From Mytilus edulis (lineage: Eukaryota; Mollusca; Bivalvia; Mytilida; Mytilidae): a DNA stretch of 64,000 bases. Numbering within the stretch: position 1 is the first letter of the stretch; each line of letters opens with the position of its first letter. The stretch lies in contig NC_092344.1 in NCBI RefSeq assembly GCF_963676685.1, forward strand, positions 56,442,830 through 56,506,829, in the 5' to 3' direction. Below the pieces are notes generated by a model, which ran no database searches, was not told the origin of the DNA, and saw only the letters and a program-made list of their open reading frames with translations. This document shows, piece after piece, positions 23,560 through 35,500 of the stretch. The position numbers and the translations under genes are program-made.

Positions 23560-25020
23560 TCTGTTTACTACAAGCTATAACTACTGGAAGAAAAAGCTCA
23601 AGTAAAATTAAATGTTATCAAGGATTGGAGAGGCCTTGTTATCTGAAAGACAGAGAAAACAACATGATTTTTTTTATATCGGGAACTTTTCAATATTCCC
23701 AACTATAGAATCCGACAAATTAACGAAAATTTTTTTTTTTAGTGAGAACAACATTTTATCAAACCATAATTATTTATTTCTTCAATATAAAAAGAAGGAG
23801 ATGTGATAGGATTTTCAAAGTTAAAAAAATAAATGGATTTAAGCAATTATAGTCGGCAATAACAGGTTCCGACATGAAAAATAAGAATTAATACACAAAC
23901 TGACGGCCTAATTCATAATAAAACAATTTACGAAAAACATATATGACATACACGAAAAAACGACAAACACTGAACTACGGGCTTTTGACTTAAAACAGGT
24001 ACATACAGAATTTGGCGGGGTTAAAAATGTCTGTGTGCGCTCAATTTCTAAAAAAAAAAAAAAACCCTATCACAACACAAGACCAAACTATAAAAAAAAT
24101 CAGTTGAATGATCGGATCATCATTCAATACTATCAATGACGATATCAGATAAGGTGCGGGATCCAAACCACGGAACACCCTTAAATTCCACAAAATAAAA
24201 ATAAAATCGAAAAACTTGAATGGGGTTTCAATCACCAACACTCCCTCTCTCCTCATGCCGGATCCGCTCAGTCAGACTCAACTTTTGAGTGTGTAATTTA
24301 GGTATAAAAAATTGATAACAATACAAAATAAATAACTGATATTAAATTGTAACAGAAAAAGGAGAGCAAATCATTCCAGACATGTGTTGCAGCATTGAAT
24401 TACAGTAGTTTTAATAAATATTTATATGACAGAAGTATCATGGAAAACATAAACTAATCATGAATGTGGCAGAAGAGATAGTACACGGTTTATGTTCTTC
24501 TCATTGATATTGTTCAGGAAGGCTCAGAGTGATTGTACAGTAAACTTGCAAGCGATTGTACAGTCAATAAAAATATCCGACATGGAGAAAATGAATATAT
24601 TTGGATTTCTACTGGAACAATGACTTCAAAACTTTCAGACAGGTACGACTATATATCAGAAAAGGTACATGTGGAAATTCAGGTAGCAAACATTGATTTT
24701 TCGATGTTTTTTTAGACATTTTTCGTCGGTTTTTTTTATACATTTTTTATCCCTGTTGTGTGGCAAATTTCATCGTTTCACACATCATGGAGCTCCATCA
24801 TTCTAAGGAAAACGTTTGGATGCACATAGCTTTCTTATTATTCTATTGGTTCTTTATGAGAATATTTAAGCTACCAAAACCTGAAGCAGAAACGTTACAT
24901 AGCTATATATAGTAACATAAGAGTTCATCCAATTTTCTTCAAGCAACTTGTTATTTTGCAAATGTCGGGGCCCCTTTTGACAGTCTCCCGAATGACCAAA
25001 TTATAAGAAAACCGTACAGT
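23560..25020. other. Region without recognised gene
   Basis: AT-rich. 23850-24030 resembles the outer part of dispersed repeat A in inverted orientation (aaactgacggcctaattcat, ttggcggggttaaaaatgtc). No coding frame carries a recognisable motif. Confidence 0.5.
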
Positions 25021-25024
25021 TCCG

Positions 25025-25325
25025 TTTCCACACTATGGTACTGGTCCCTTCCAATAGAATCACGCTTTCACTACGATCTCGCTATAATGATACAGCGACC
25101 TTTGCGATCTTACCACGACCTTATTGCGAACTCACTAATACCTGATTCCACCACGATTGCTTTGAACATGTTCAAAGTTGTATACGCTCATTACGAACTT
25201 GAAGACCTCGCCACGACCGTGATACGACCTCACTGTGATCTTCAAGATCGCGCTACGATCGTCAACATTTGCATTTTTTCACAGATCGTAGTGCGATCGT
25301 TGCCTAGTGTGACCGCAGAATTAAA
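25025..25325. repeat. GATCGT-rich dispersed repeat, copy 2
   Basis: Same motif order as 18125-18430, diverged. The frame running through it is not a gene. Confidence 0.65.
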
Positions 25326-25704
25326 CTTTATTAGTTGAATAGAGCCACAAGAGCTTAACAAAAAAATATTACTTCCCTTAGCCCCATATGTTTACCATTT
25401 CCTGGTAACAGGACTCAATTTGGCAAAAAAGAGGGAAAGTGCAGAGTTTATAAATTAGCCAAATTATGTTTAATAAAAAGAAATAATATAGATATTCAGA
25501 CATTTAAAACTTTTTTCAGTTTAAAAAAACAAATAAAAATAGTGTTCAAAAGTAAACTTTCGTTAAAAAAATATGGATTATTTGAAGAAAAAAAACCAAC
25601 AAATTGCACACATTTAAAGAACATTTTATATATAAAACAGAATTTACAAATAATTTAACATAAAACAGATAATGTTTATCTGTTTATCTTTTAATACAAA
25701 AAAG

Positions 25705-26845
25705 TTATGTATTCCTGTCGACAGGAAAAATATGTCCACAAATCCGAATTTTGAGCGTCCGTCGTCGTTAACTTATAAACAAATATTCTCCTCTGAAACT
25801 ACTGGGCCAAATTTTACCAAACTTAGCCACAACCATCATTGGGGTATCTAGTTTAAAAATTGTGTCCGGTGACCCGCCAAACTAACCAAACTAACCAAGA
25901 TGGCCTCCATGGCTAAAAATAGAACATAGGGGTTAAATGTATATTTTTGCTTATCACTCTGAAACCAAAGCATTGAACAAATCTGACAAGGGGTAAAATT
26001 GTTAACTAGGTCAAGATCTATCTGCCCTGAAATTTTCAGATGAATCGGACAATGGGTTGTTGGGTTACTGTCCCTGAATTGGTAATTTTAAGGAAATTTT
26101 GTCCGTTTTCTGTATTATCTTGAAAATTATTATAGATAGAGATCAACTGTAAACAGCCATTATGTTCACCAAAGTAAGATCTACAAAAAAATCAACATGA
26201 TTGAAATGGTAAGTTGATCCCTTAAGGAGTTATTGCACTTAATAGTCATTTTTTTACCAATTTTTCGTAAATTTTTTTACAAAAATCTTTTCCTCTGAAA
26301 CTACTGGACCAAATTTAACCAAACTGAGCCAAACTCATTATTAAAGTATATTTTTATATATCTGCTCTAAAAAAATTCATATGAATTGTACAACTGGTTG
26401 GTTGGTTGCTGTCCCCCAATTGGTAATTTTTAAAGAAATTTAGCCGTTTTTGGTTATTTCCTTGAATGCTATTATATATAGAGATAAACTGCAAATAGCA
26501 TTAATGTTCAGCAAATTAAGATCTACATATAATTCAACATGACCGAAATGGTCAATTGACCCCTTTAGGAGTTATTGCCCTTTATAGTCAATTTTTAACA
26601 ATTTTCATTAATTTTGTAAATTTGGGTAAGTTTTTACAAAATGTGTTCCTCTGTAACTAAAGGGCCAAGTTCCTTACAGATAGAGAAAATTGTAAGTAGC
26701 AAGAATGATGAGTAAAGTATGATCTACGAACAGATCACAATCACCAAAAAACAATTTTGTCATGAATCCATCGTTTTCCTTTGTTTAATACACTCATAAA
26801 CCAAGGTGCGCAACACAGGCTCTTAAGAGCCTCTAGTTATACTTC
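25705..26845. mobile_element. Pearl-like element bounded by palindromes
   Basis: The left part has a perfect 16-bp palindrome, TTCCTGTCGACAGGAA (25712-25727). Tandem core units follow, with ctctgaaactactgggccaaat at 25789, 26282 and about 26646, and taaggagttattgcac at 26222, 26567. The right part ends with AGGCTCTTAAGAGCCT (26817-26832). No coding. Confidence 0.6.
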
Positions 26846-26859
26846 ATTGAACTTTTGAT

Positions 26860-27050
26860 GTTAGTTTATTTCGTCTTAATTGTTTCACATTTTTTTTGTC
26901 GTGGCCTTTTATAACTGATATACAGTATGGGTATTTGTCATTTTTTGTCAAAGGCCGCACGGTTGGTTATAATTGATAATACTAATTCATTGATCTCTAG
27001 TTGATAGTTGCCAAATTGGCAGTCATACCACATCTCCTTACTTGTTATGA
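26860..27050 (+). repeat. Dispersed repeat A, partial
   Basis: gtggccttttataactgata to gatagttgccaaattggc then agtcataccacatct. Confidence 0.75.
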
Positions 27051-27059
27051 TATTGTATA

Positions 27060-28465
27060 CATTTTTCGTACATGACTTTAAATTTCGCGTCCTGTCTTAA
27101 CTATATATGAAATATTAGTCGCTTGACATTAAAAGCAAACAACTAACAATCAATCAATTTAAACTCGTGTTTAATAAGTAGAAAATCAATTAATTTTTGG
27201 AGTTAAAAGGGGGAGGTGCCAGGAGGTCTTTGAATGTAAATATGGTGGCCTGGTAATAGCTGGAATCAATAGGCATGCTTAGCGACAAGTTAAGACTTTA
27301 AAAATAATTAAAAAAATCCGCAAAAAATCGTGCTGCCCCATTCCCATCCTTAGAATAACAAAAGGTCGTACCCTTACTGTTATTGTCCGTGTGTTTTATT
27401 ATTTATCCAGCTTGTTGTCCATATAGTGTCCTTCTAAGGAGGCAACTGTTTAATATTCGGGGGGGGGGGGGCTTGATAATCACAAAAATAAATGGTTTGT
27501 TCTGTGGTAGTTTCAAAATACATAACCTGACTTACAATGCATTGAAAATAAACTCTGCAGGTCTATTCGAAAGTATTAGATGGCAACAGATTCTTCATAA
27601 AATTCATTTTTTCCCCAAAAAAAGTCGTGAAACACTTCCGAAAAGTTCATATAATAAAATTATTAATATTATTTAAAATATACTTGAAATGTCTGAAAAA
27701 AGGTTTCATTTAACTTGAGCTATAATATTGTGTCAGATACCATACCTCACTTTTATTACAGGGCAGTAATTACATTGAGGCAAATTTTATGCTTACGTTA
27801 TAATTTTATATATACTCAAAATTGGAATAAAAAAGAAGTATCAATTTAGATATTTCTCATCAGACTCGTTATTTTTCCTTAAATCTTTTATTTATTTATT
27901 TATTTCAAAGTCAAATTTTCTGTCAACCAGTGTATTCGCTGATACTGTTTTTCTCTTTAGCCCTTTCTAGCCTATTTTGCTGCAATATACTTGATACATA
28001 ATTTTCTAAAGTTGTTACTTTACAATTTTTTATGCCTCAATTATGGGCATTATGTTTTCTGGTCTGTGCGTGCACTCCTCCATCTGTCTGTCCCACTTCA
28101 GATAAACGTTTGTGATCGAGGTAGTTTTTAATGAAGTTGAAGTCCAATCAACTTGAAACTTAGTAAACATGTTTCTTTTGTCTTTGTCTGAGTTGTCATT
28201 ATAGATGGTCCTAGCTGTCTTTTTTAGACGGTCCGAGTTGTCCCAGGTCGGACATGTTCTGCAACTAACTAAAATGCCCCAAGTTTGAACACGTTATTTG
28301 ATTTCGTGATCACCAAACTAACCAATTGAAATGTGAACTACATTGATATATTTCGTAACTTTTTACCTTAAAAAATCCTGGTCCTATGTAGATTTGGAAG
28401 TTGTCGTCAGCAAAAGATTAAAACACCGTTCATTGTGGGCTTCCGTTGTCGTTGATTTCTATATT
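27060..28465. other. No gene recognised; contains one inverted repeat tail
   Basis: 28028-28200 is an inverted fragment of the short element that interrupts the transposase at 48909 (tatgcctcaattatgggc, aatgaagttgaagtccaatc). A G-run lies at about 27460-27471. Otherwise AT-rich. Confidence 0.5.
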
Positions 28466-28467
28466 TT

Positions 28468-28990
28468 ATGCAATGTCAATTTCATCATGCAATACTTTCT
28501 CCGCAATCAGGGGTTCATTAAGGGATACACACAGTTTGATATTCATGCTAATAATATATAACAGTTACGATTTAAAAATCAATTTGAATTTAGGTTGCAG
28601 TAAGAAAAAAACAATATTAGGTCAATGTCATAAAGATATAAACTTTTTAGTATTCTGAATAAAACTGGGGAAAGGAAGGGCGCATTTAAATCTTGCCCTA
28701 TCCCAGTTTCGCAGTCTCATACATATTTTTTGTATGAGGCTAAGAAACTGGGGAAGGACGAGGTTCTACCGAGCCCTTCCCCAGTTTTGCGCAAAGCACA
28801 AAAAAAGTTTATATTTTTCTGTCATTGACCTAATATTGCTTTTATACTGCAACATAAATTAATAAATTGATAGCTATTCAAATCGTAACACAAACGAAAG
28901 ACTTATTTTCATCCCTTCATGGACCCCTGATTGTGGAGAAAGTGTGATTGTGGAGAAAGTGCCATGATGAAATTGACATCGTACACAATA
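28468..28990. repeat. Large foldback (arms about 190 bp) with hairpin core
   Basis: The left arm 28468-28650 (gtcaatttcatcatgcaat, tttctccgcaatcagggg, caatattaggtcaatg) is the inverse of 28800-28990. The centre contains further inverted pairs (actggggaaaggaaggg / cccttccccagt; ctcatacatattttttgtatgag). It resembles a foldback DNA element just inside the right end of the giant insertion. Confidence 0.75.
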
Positions 28991-29073
28991 GAGCTTTGTT
29001 ACAATATTTTATATAAAATAAATATTTTTCTGACATTGACCTTATATTGTATGTGTAGAAGTACTTAAAGATG

Positions 29074-29275
29074 ACAAAAAATTTTAGTACTGAAAAATGA
29101 CTGAAATTTTCAGTACTGAAAAATGGCTGAAATTTTCAGTACTGAAAAATGGCTGAAATTTTCAGTACTGAAAAATGGCTGAAATTTTCAGCACTGAAAA
29201 ATGGCTGAAATTTTCAGTACTGAAAAATGGCTGAAATTTTCAGTACTGATAAATGACTGAAATTTTCAGTACTGT
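29074..29275 (-). repeat. Right subterminal array of the 26-27-bp CAGTACTG repeat
   Basis: About eight copies of ttttcagtactgaaaaatgg followed by ctgaaa, inverted relative to 5099-5460. There are fewer copies than on the left, as expected for tandem repeats evolving separately at each end. Confidence 0.92.
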
Positions 29276-29510
29276 AAACAACTTTTTCTCAACATTACTG
29301 AAAATGATATAAAAATTTATGTACTGAATAGTGATGTTTCCTAAAAGTACTGTTTATATAGCGGCATTTGATGTACTGTTTAGTAATGTTTCATAAAAGT
29401 ACTGTTTATATAGCGGCATTTAATGTACTGTTTAGTAATGTTTCCTAATAGTACTGTTTTTATAGCGGCATTTAATGTACATGTAAACGCTAGTCAAATT
29501 GTTGGTAGTG
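29276..29510 (-). repeat. Right terminal inverted repeat
   Basis: The inverse of 4874-5098, with the same three 62-bp units and the same outer sequence, ending GTTGGTAGTG at 29510, followed by the TA duplication. Confidence 0.92.
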
Positions 29511-29987
29511 TATGTGGACATTGTTGAGCTTCTTTTGAACATAGATGATTGCGATATCGATAAATCGGAATTATTAAGTCATGAGTCTCCCTTGTCCGTA
29601 GCATGTGTGTATGGATGTAAAGACATTGTTGAACGCTTAATACAGAGTAATTGCACCATAGATACGTTCAATATTTACGGTCGTTCCCCGCTGCACATCG
29701 CTGTTTGTAGTTTCAACCTGGGAGTTGCACAACTTTTAGTTCAAGGAGGTTGTAATTTGAACTTATGTGATGCCAATAATCGGACACCTCTCTTTTTTGC
29801 TTGTGACTTGGGTTTTTATGACGCAGTTGAGTTGCTAATATCGAATGATTGCGATGCAAACATCTGCAATGAAGATGGTTTAACACCACTAGATCAAGCA
29901 AAATGTAACGGTTTCTTCAACATTGTCAAATATATACGTGAAAAGCAAGAGCTTAACAAAATTGAAATACTATATTCAAGAATTTAA
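29511..29987 (+). CDS. 3' portion of the split nSTAND-ankyrin gene (last ankyrin repeats)
   Basis: The native coding resumes at the TA duplication and is open to a TAA at 29985-29987. It begins YVDIVELLL, the second half of the ankyrin repeat interrupted at 4873. About four further repeats follow (SPLSVACVYG, SPLHIAVCSF, TPLFFACDLG, TPLDQAKCNG) and a short C-terminal tail ending KIEILYSRI. The frame matches the 5' half when one TA is kept, and neither half carries another disabling change. As it stands this part lacks a start and would be expressed only from the uninterrupted allele or a read-through transcript. Confidence 0.85.
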   Translation, partial: YVDIVELLLNIDDCDIDKSELLSHESPLSVACVYGCKDIVERLIQSNCTIDTFNIYGRSPLHIAVCSFNLGVAQLLVQGGCNLNLCDANNRTPLFFACDLGFYDAVELLISNDCDANICNEDGLTPLDQAKCNGFFNIVKYIREKQELNKIEILYSRI

Positions 29988-31715
29988 AAAATTCTAACGT
30001 GCATTAATAATGAAAGTATAAAAGACAAATTAAAATCTTGAAAAATGGTCAAATACAAAATAATAACCTAATTTTGAAAGCGACTGCTGTATTAATGGTT
30101 ACAACAAAGAATGTTATTTTGTCGTATTATGGCACGTTCAACTATTTATTCCGTCATTTTGCTACATACAGACAAGTTCGTATTTCTAGTAACTTCTTAC
30201 AAAGCATACGAATTTAGTTTTGCAAAATATTTTTTTATCGAATTTTTACATTAATGTTTCTCTTTCAGAAGAATACTTTGGGACAGTTTAGTAAAACGTG
30301 TAGTTATTCTTCAATTCACAAGAATATTACCGAGTAAAAATGCTTGAATAAGTCAATATTGTTTAGGCATTTTGAGATAGGTGACATATATCTCGAAGCA
30401 GAAAGGGAAAATGTCCATAAGCATAATCTAAATTCGCTATCTAGGATTGATAAAACACGCTCGTCGATCTTCAATGATGCAGCCTTATCCCCCCTTTTCG
30501 GTCAATCTGTTTACAATAGCAATTTTGTAATTCTAAAATATTGCTGGAATTTACTTCATCTTTTGATTATTTCTGTTATCTGATGAAAAGAATTTGGACC
30601 TCGACACAAATTGTTTCTAATGTGAGACTTCTAAGATTTATTCCAAATTATTTAGTCCTGAAAATAAAATTCAAAGTGTACGAGAGACAACTCTTGATAT
30701 ATATCTCGTTATATGCACATAGGAAAACAACGGTTTCAGCGAATGAAACTTTCGCCCGAAAACGCCCGAAAAAAAAATCAAAGATAATCCCATATTTTCA
30801 CTCAACTTTAACGATATGTCTGAACTGGTTACCATGGGTGCATAAAATTTAAGGCTGTCGTAAATGCGTACCAGTCGGTGAAACGTGTTAATGAGGCCCT
30901 CAAGGTAGATTAGCGAAAGCTAATTGAGTCACCCTCTTTAAATAAAGTCATTACTTACTTACTTACTAACTTATACGTTTGCAGTAACTTAAAGCATGCC
31001 TTTTACTTTTTGATAATTAGTAATCGTCACACCAGTATGTCCATACATAATAATATTGATAAACAAAATAGCGCTGAGAACAGAAAATTTGAAAATATAT
31101 AATAATTCTGTTAAAGCTTAATAATTTTTACAAATTGATTTAACTCTTTCTTTCGTAATATTACAATAACAAGGTAACAGGTTCTAAGAAAAAAAATATA
31201 ACTTTTTTGATTTTTGATTAGAAAAGTATGTACATAACTAGAAACAACTTCATACTTGGTAAACACAAAAATGTTAGTATTTATAATAAATCTTCTTAAA
31301 ACAACGTGTGTTCTCTATCGACTACGCATGATATTTCCAAAAAGGAAATAATGGTGAAAAGGGGCATGTTTGTTCATTTTCATGAAAAGACCCGAAATGG
31401 TGACGCATCGTCACACAATACATAAACAGACTTGTGTTATTCATTTATATTTCTCGAACCAATGCATTTCCATTATTTTAAGGAAATTACAAATATATAT
31501 ATACAAAAATCATTTTCTTTGACCCAAAATGGGTCTTGGTGATACGTTGCAGTAGCTTAACCATAAAAATGAGGTCAAGTATACTGGACATATGAGTCCA
31601 TTTACTTAACCAAAATGTGCTTTACAATGTAGATAATAATTGTAATAATATTGAAAATTTTTAGATAAGAGATAATAATATAAGTTATCAACTTGATATA
31701 TGAAGACTAAAGGAA
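29988..31715. other. 3' flank of the ankyrin gene; no further gene recognised
   Basis: AT-rich. 30845-30965 ends in agtcaccctctttaaataaag followed by a (ttac)n tail, which looks like the 3' end of a SINE or LINE. 31530-31620 contains a diverged unit of the 146-bp core family (accataaaaatgaggtcaag). Confidence 0.45.
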
Positions 31716-31718
31716 TTA

Positions 31719-33620
31719 TAAACCCAATACCAAAAATGCTCAACCTCAGATCAAAGAGACCCATTATCTTATAGAGGTATAACGTTGGTTCCTTTTGCAA
31801 ATAAAATGTATTGTAATATTTTAAATGATAGACTAATTTATTGGTAAGATCAAAGGGATGTAATCAAAGATGAGCAAAATGGTTTGGTAAAGTGGAATCT
31901 ATCTGGCCTTTATAGATTTAAAAAATCATATGACTCAATTAATAAATTATTGTTGTTCAACAAATTGAAAAATGTGGGAAGTAGTTCAAAATTTATGAAT
32001 GCCCTAAAAGAGCTTTATTCAAATGTAACATGCAGTGTACATATTAACGGTAATATGACTGAATGGTTTAAAAGAGGGACGAAAGATACCAAAGGGACAG
32101 TCAAACTAATAAATCGAAAATAAACTGACAACGCCATGGCTAAAAATGAAGAAGGACAAACAGACAAACAATAGTACACATGACACAACATAGAAAACTA
32201 AAGAATAAGCAACACGAATCCCACAAAAAACTAGGGGGGATCGCAGGTGCTCCGGAAGGGTGAGCAGATCCTGCTCCACATGTAACACCCGTCATGTTGC
32301 TTATGTGATAACAAATACGGTAAATAGTCTAATTCGGTAGGTCATATTCATGAAAGGGAAGGGGATTGTAGTTACGACGTAAGGAACATATCCGATATCA
32401 TTTGTGAAACTTTTATTCCATAACGGTCAACCAACTCGTGATTGCGTCCGCAAAATTTAAATGTAGGTGAAACAAATTTGTATATTATCGTCTGTTATGT
32501 TGATTATTTATATTATCACTCTTAATTGATGATATAAATGCTCTAGATATTTGTATGAATATTGAGGATGAAAATTGTATTGTATGGTGATGATATGGTA
32601 TTAATGGCTGAAAATGAAAAAGATTAAATGTAAAATATTCTGAACAACTGTTGTATAACTAATGGATTTATTGCCATTATTATTAAGTCCAAAATTATGA
32701 ATTGTAGACATCTATCTGTACTTAGAACTGAATATAATTTTACAAAAGTTAACGATGCAATATCAAACCTGGGATTGTTTGCTTTTTTTTTTAGACTATC
32801 AACTGATGGCTAAGACACCAAATCAGCAAGAAGAGCTTTGGGTCTATTGTTTGATAAACGAAAAACATATGGTGGTTTCCAACACGATATATTTTCTAAA
32901 TTATACAACACTATGGTCTGGTCAGTTATTGATTATGGATCATGTATTTGGGGTACTCATGTATCAATGCTGTCCAAAATAGGACAATAATATTTGTTAT
33001 GGGTGTCAGTAAATATACCCCAAATGAAGCCATATATAGAGATATGGGTAGGAAACCACTATATGTAAAACAATGGACAAGGGTATTTAGACATTTGACA
33101 AAATGTTCAAATATGACTAATGCTGGAATAAAGTTTAAAGTTTTCAAATAGTCAATTAAAAATGCTAGAGGTATAATTAAGAATTGAGCCATAAAGTTAC
33201 GGATATGTAAAACAAAAAATTGATATCTATTGTAACTTTGAAATTAATGTGTTAGATAAGAGTATTATTGTACAACTTGAAACAATAATGTTTGATAACT
33301 ATAAAATAGATTGGCGTTATAGAGTATCTGTGTATGCTCAAAGTAATAAATTAAGAGCGTATATGTTATTTAAATATGATTATTGTACTGAACCTCACCA
33401 CCTAGTGCTTTTGATAAATTTAGATATGGAGTTAACCTTAAACTAGGAACATGTAGATATGAAAGAAAAGAAATCCACGAAAGAACATGTTTTTTTGTAA
33501 TAATAGTATTGAAGATGAGCTATTGTTTTATGAAGCTTCAAATTTTAATGTGGATTTTAACGTTTTATCAGTGTCGCCAGGACCTACTATTCATTTTAAT
33601 GAGAATAAATGGTTATTTAT
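31719..33620 (+). pseudogene. Degenerate non-LTR retrotransposon (reverse transcriptase and C-terminal region)
   Basis: Successive fragments in different frames match the order of a LINE ORF2. LSYRGITLVPFANKMY comes first, then a stop. At 31900-32060 are FKKSYDSINKLLLFNKL and LKELYSNVTCSVHINGNM. The YxDD-type active site appears as a GDDMVLMAENE frame near 32580-32625, then VIDYGSCIWGTHVS (about 32925) and VSKYTPNEAIYRDMG (about 33005). The terminal FRYGVNLKLGTCRYERKE and CFFC are at about 33415-33500. Multiple stops and frameshifts make it inactive. A Penelope-type tail (32084-32460) is inserted in the reverse transcriptase. The clade cannot be fixed by eye. Confidence 0.75.
32084..32460 (-). 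mobile_element. Penelope-like element tail inserted in the LINE
   Basis: It matches 36717-37085 closely (agataccaaagggacagtc, gacgtaaggaacatatccg, ggtcaaccaactcgtgat). On the minus strand the inner part encodes the C-terminal HHELVDRYEITV-like stretch. The LINE frame resumes after it. Confidence 0.7.
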
Positions 33621-34600
33621 ATAATTGATTATGCTGTGTTTTAATGATATTCATCCGCAAATATATATGATACCATATCGAATTGTTTTCTTTAATATTA
33701 TTGCTTGTACAGTATCTCATAAATCTTTTTAGATTGGCACATACAATGTTAATTTTAAGTTTGTTGTTATTCATTTATGTTTTATGTACCTGTATGAATA
33801 TTTTATTGTGTAACTATGTAATTGTATGTGTTGAGACTATAATTAAATATTGAAACTAAATCTGAATCTGTGTCAGAACGTAAGGTATAAAAAATATATA
33901 GGTCTCCTACCCTCGAAAATATAAAAAATAATCTATAAATAGATCACTGTGCTGTTGCTGGTAAATTGCTATCATCAGCTCAGAAGACACCAAATGACAT
34001 AAAAGATAACAAATATAGGTCACCGTACGGCCTTCAACAATGATCAAACTCCATACCGCATTGTAAACTATAAAAGGCCCTGAAATGACAAATGTAAAAC
34101 AATCAAAAAGAGAAAACTAATTGCCTGATTCATATTTACCTTTATTTAATTCTCAATTGATAGATTTAGAAATCATTTAGAACTCAGATTTGACTATTCC
34201 CAAGTTGACCGTTTTTGATTTTTTTTTTATGCCCCACCTAGGGGCATCATGTTTTTTAGTCTGTTTTGACTCCAATTTCACGGTCAACTGAACATATGAG
34301 TGGAATGGGGCTTCCATGTACTATGGACACATTATTGTTTAAATGAACTTTGAACATATAGCGGGAGCTTAATGTAAATAGTATTAAACATTCCTGGTTT
34401 TGATATTTTGGTGTTTCTGTGTAAAGGTAAATCAAGAAAAATGCTTCGGAATAACGAACAATCCAAGGATCTTTCCTCTTGGAAAAGTATATATAAAAAA
34501 AAGACTTTTAAGTACTTGGATATAAGAAGATGTTGTATGGGTGCCAATGAGACAACCCTCCGTCCTAGTCACAATTTGTAAAAGAAATCCATTATTTACT
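33621..34600. other. Repeat fragments, no gene
   Basis: 33997-34130 is an inverted dispersed repeat A. 34228-34330 is an inverted end of the short TGCCCC-hairpin element (tatgccccacctaggggcat). 34500-34570 is a related tail (aagaagatgttgtatgggtg). Confidence 0.6.
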
Positions 34601-35500
34601 TGAAGACAGATTTAACGAACTAGTCCTACTTCGTTTCATAAAAAATGATGGACAGCATTGAAACAGATCAGATAAATCGTACTTTATTAAAATAAAACAC
34701 TCTGCAACTGAGATCACCAAAACACTTGATTGTTTAATTGTTCGGCTATATGACCTTTGGCTAAATAATCAAAAGTTTGGTGACTATATCGAACGCATCT
34801 TTTCCATTGAAATGAAATAACGAATAACATAGATACAGATAAGTCTGCCTCATATATTGACCCATATCTGGAAATTGATCATGCAGGCATGTTGAGAACA
34901 GAATTGTACTTCACAAGAGAGGATTTCAGATTCCAGTATTGTGAATTTTCCGTTTCTATGAAGCAACACTTCAGTAGCGCTTGCATATGTAGTAGATGTC
35001 TCATAGTTGATATTATCTTCCAGATCGTTTTTGTCGTGTTTTTATTTCTTTGATAGAGGATTACTGCTTACTATAAACAAAATATTGTACCAACGGTTCC
35101 AGGTGATAATGTGGAAGTCTCCCCCTCGAAGTTTTGTCATAAGTTTGTTGACCGCTGTTAAATAGCTCTTTCACAGTTACCACGGATATTGTTCAATTGT
35201 AACCACAGTCCTCTTTTCCTTGATTTTGACTTAACCGAAGTGAACTTAACATCGACTTTGTACTTGCATGAGCAACACTATCGGATGCCATGTGTGGAGG
35301 AGGAACTACTTACCCTTCCAAACCCCCAATGTTCATCCCCGGGTTTTAGTGGGGTTCGTGTGGCTCAGTAGTTAGTTTTCTACGTGGTGTTTTGTCGATA
35401 TTTTCCGTTTTATGCAATGTAAGATTTTCTTTATCTAATCTGAATTTCCCCTTGGTATCTCCCAATTCTTGTTTACTTTAATTGGGAAATAGATTTAAAC
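34600..35500 (+). pseudogene. Degenerate Penelope-like element remnant
   Basis: Plus-strand sequence at 34760-34990 reads as NNQKFGDYIERIFS, YLEIDHAGMLRTELYF-like and YCEFSVSMKQHFSSACIC fragments. This corresponds to the region downstream of the YIDD motif in the Penelope-like reverse transcriptase at 37263-37583. The tail at 35277-35400 (ggatgccatgtgtggaggag, ggggttcgtgtggctcag) matches the inverse of the Penelope tail at 36860-36920. Frames are broken. Confidence 0.55.

Larger units (their letters stand above)
4874..29510. mobile_element. Giant TIR transposon-like insertion (24,637 bp) inside the ankyrin gene
   Basis: The left end reads CACTACCAACAATTTG and the right end is its exact reverse complement. 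About the first 60 bp are identical between ends, and only about ten differences were counted by eye over about 240 bp. TA flanks both ends (4872-4873 and 29511-29512), consistent with a 2-bp target duplication. Inside each terminus lie three 62-bp units containing aatgccgctatataaacag, then an array of a 26-27-bp unit containing CAGTACTG. Joining the flanks with one TA restores the ankyrin frame (2263 + 475 nt plus one phase base, divisible by three) and a complete repeat. The CACTA start with a short duplication recalls the EnSpm/CACTA superfamily, but no CACTA transposase was recognised, so classification is open. Most of the interior is other repeats, so it may be a non-autonomous element that accumulated insertions. 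Confidence 0.88.

Noticed and set aside
4874-29510. The insertion as a spliced intron of the ankyrin gene
   Set aside because: No GT/AG at the exact junctions, and the ends are TIRs with a TA duplication; a spliceosomal intron would not have 240-bp inverted ends.
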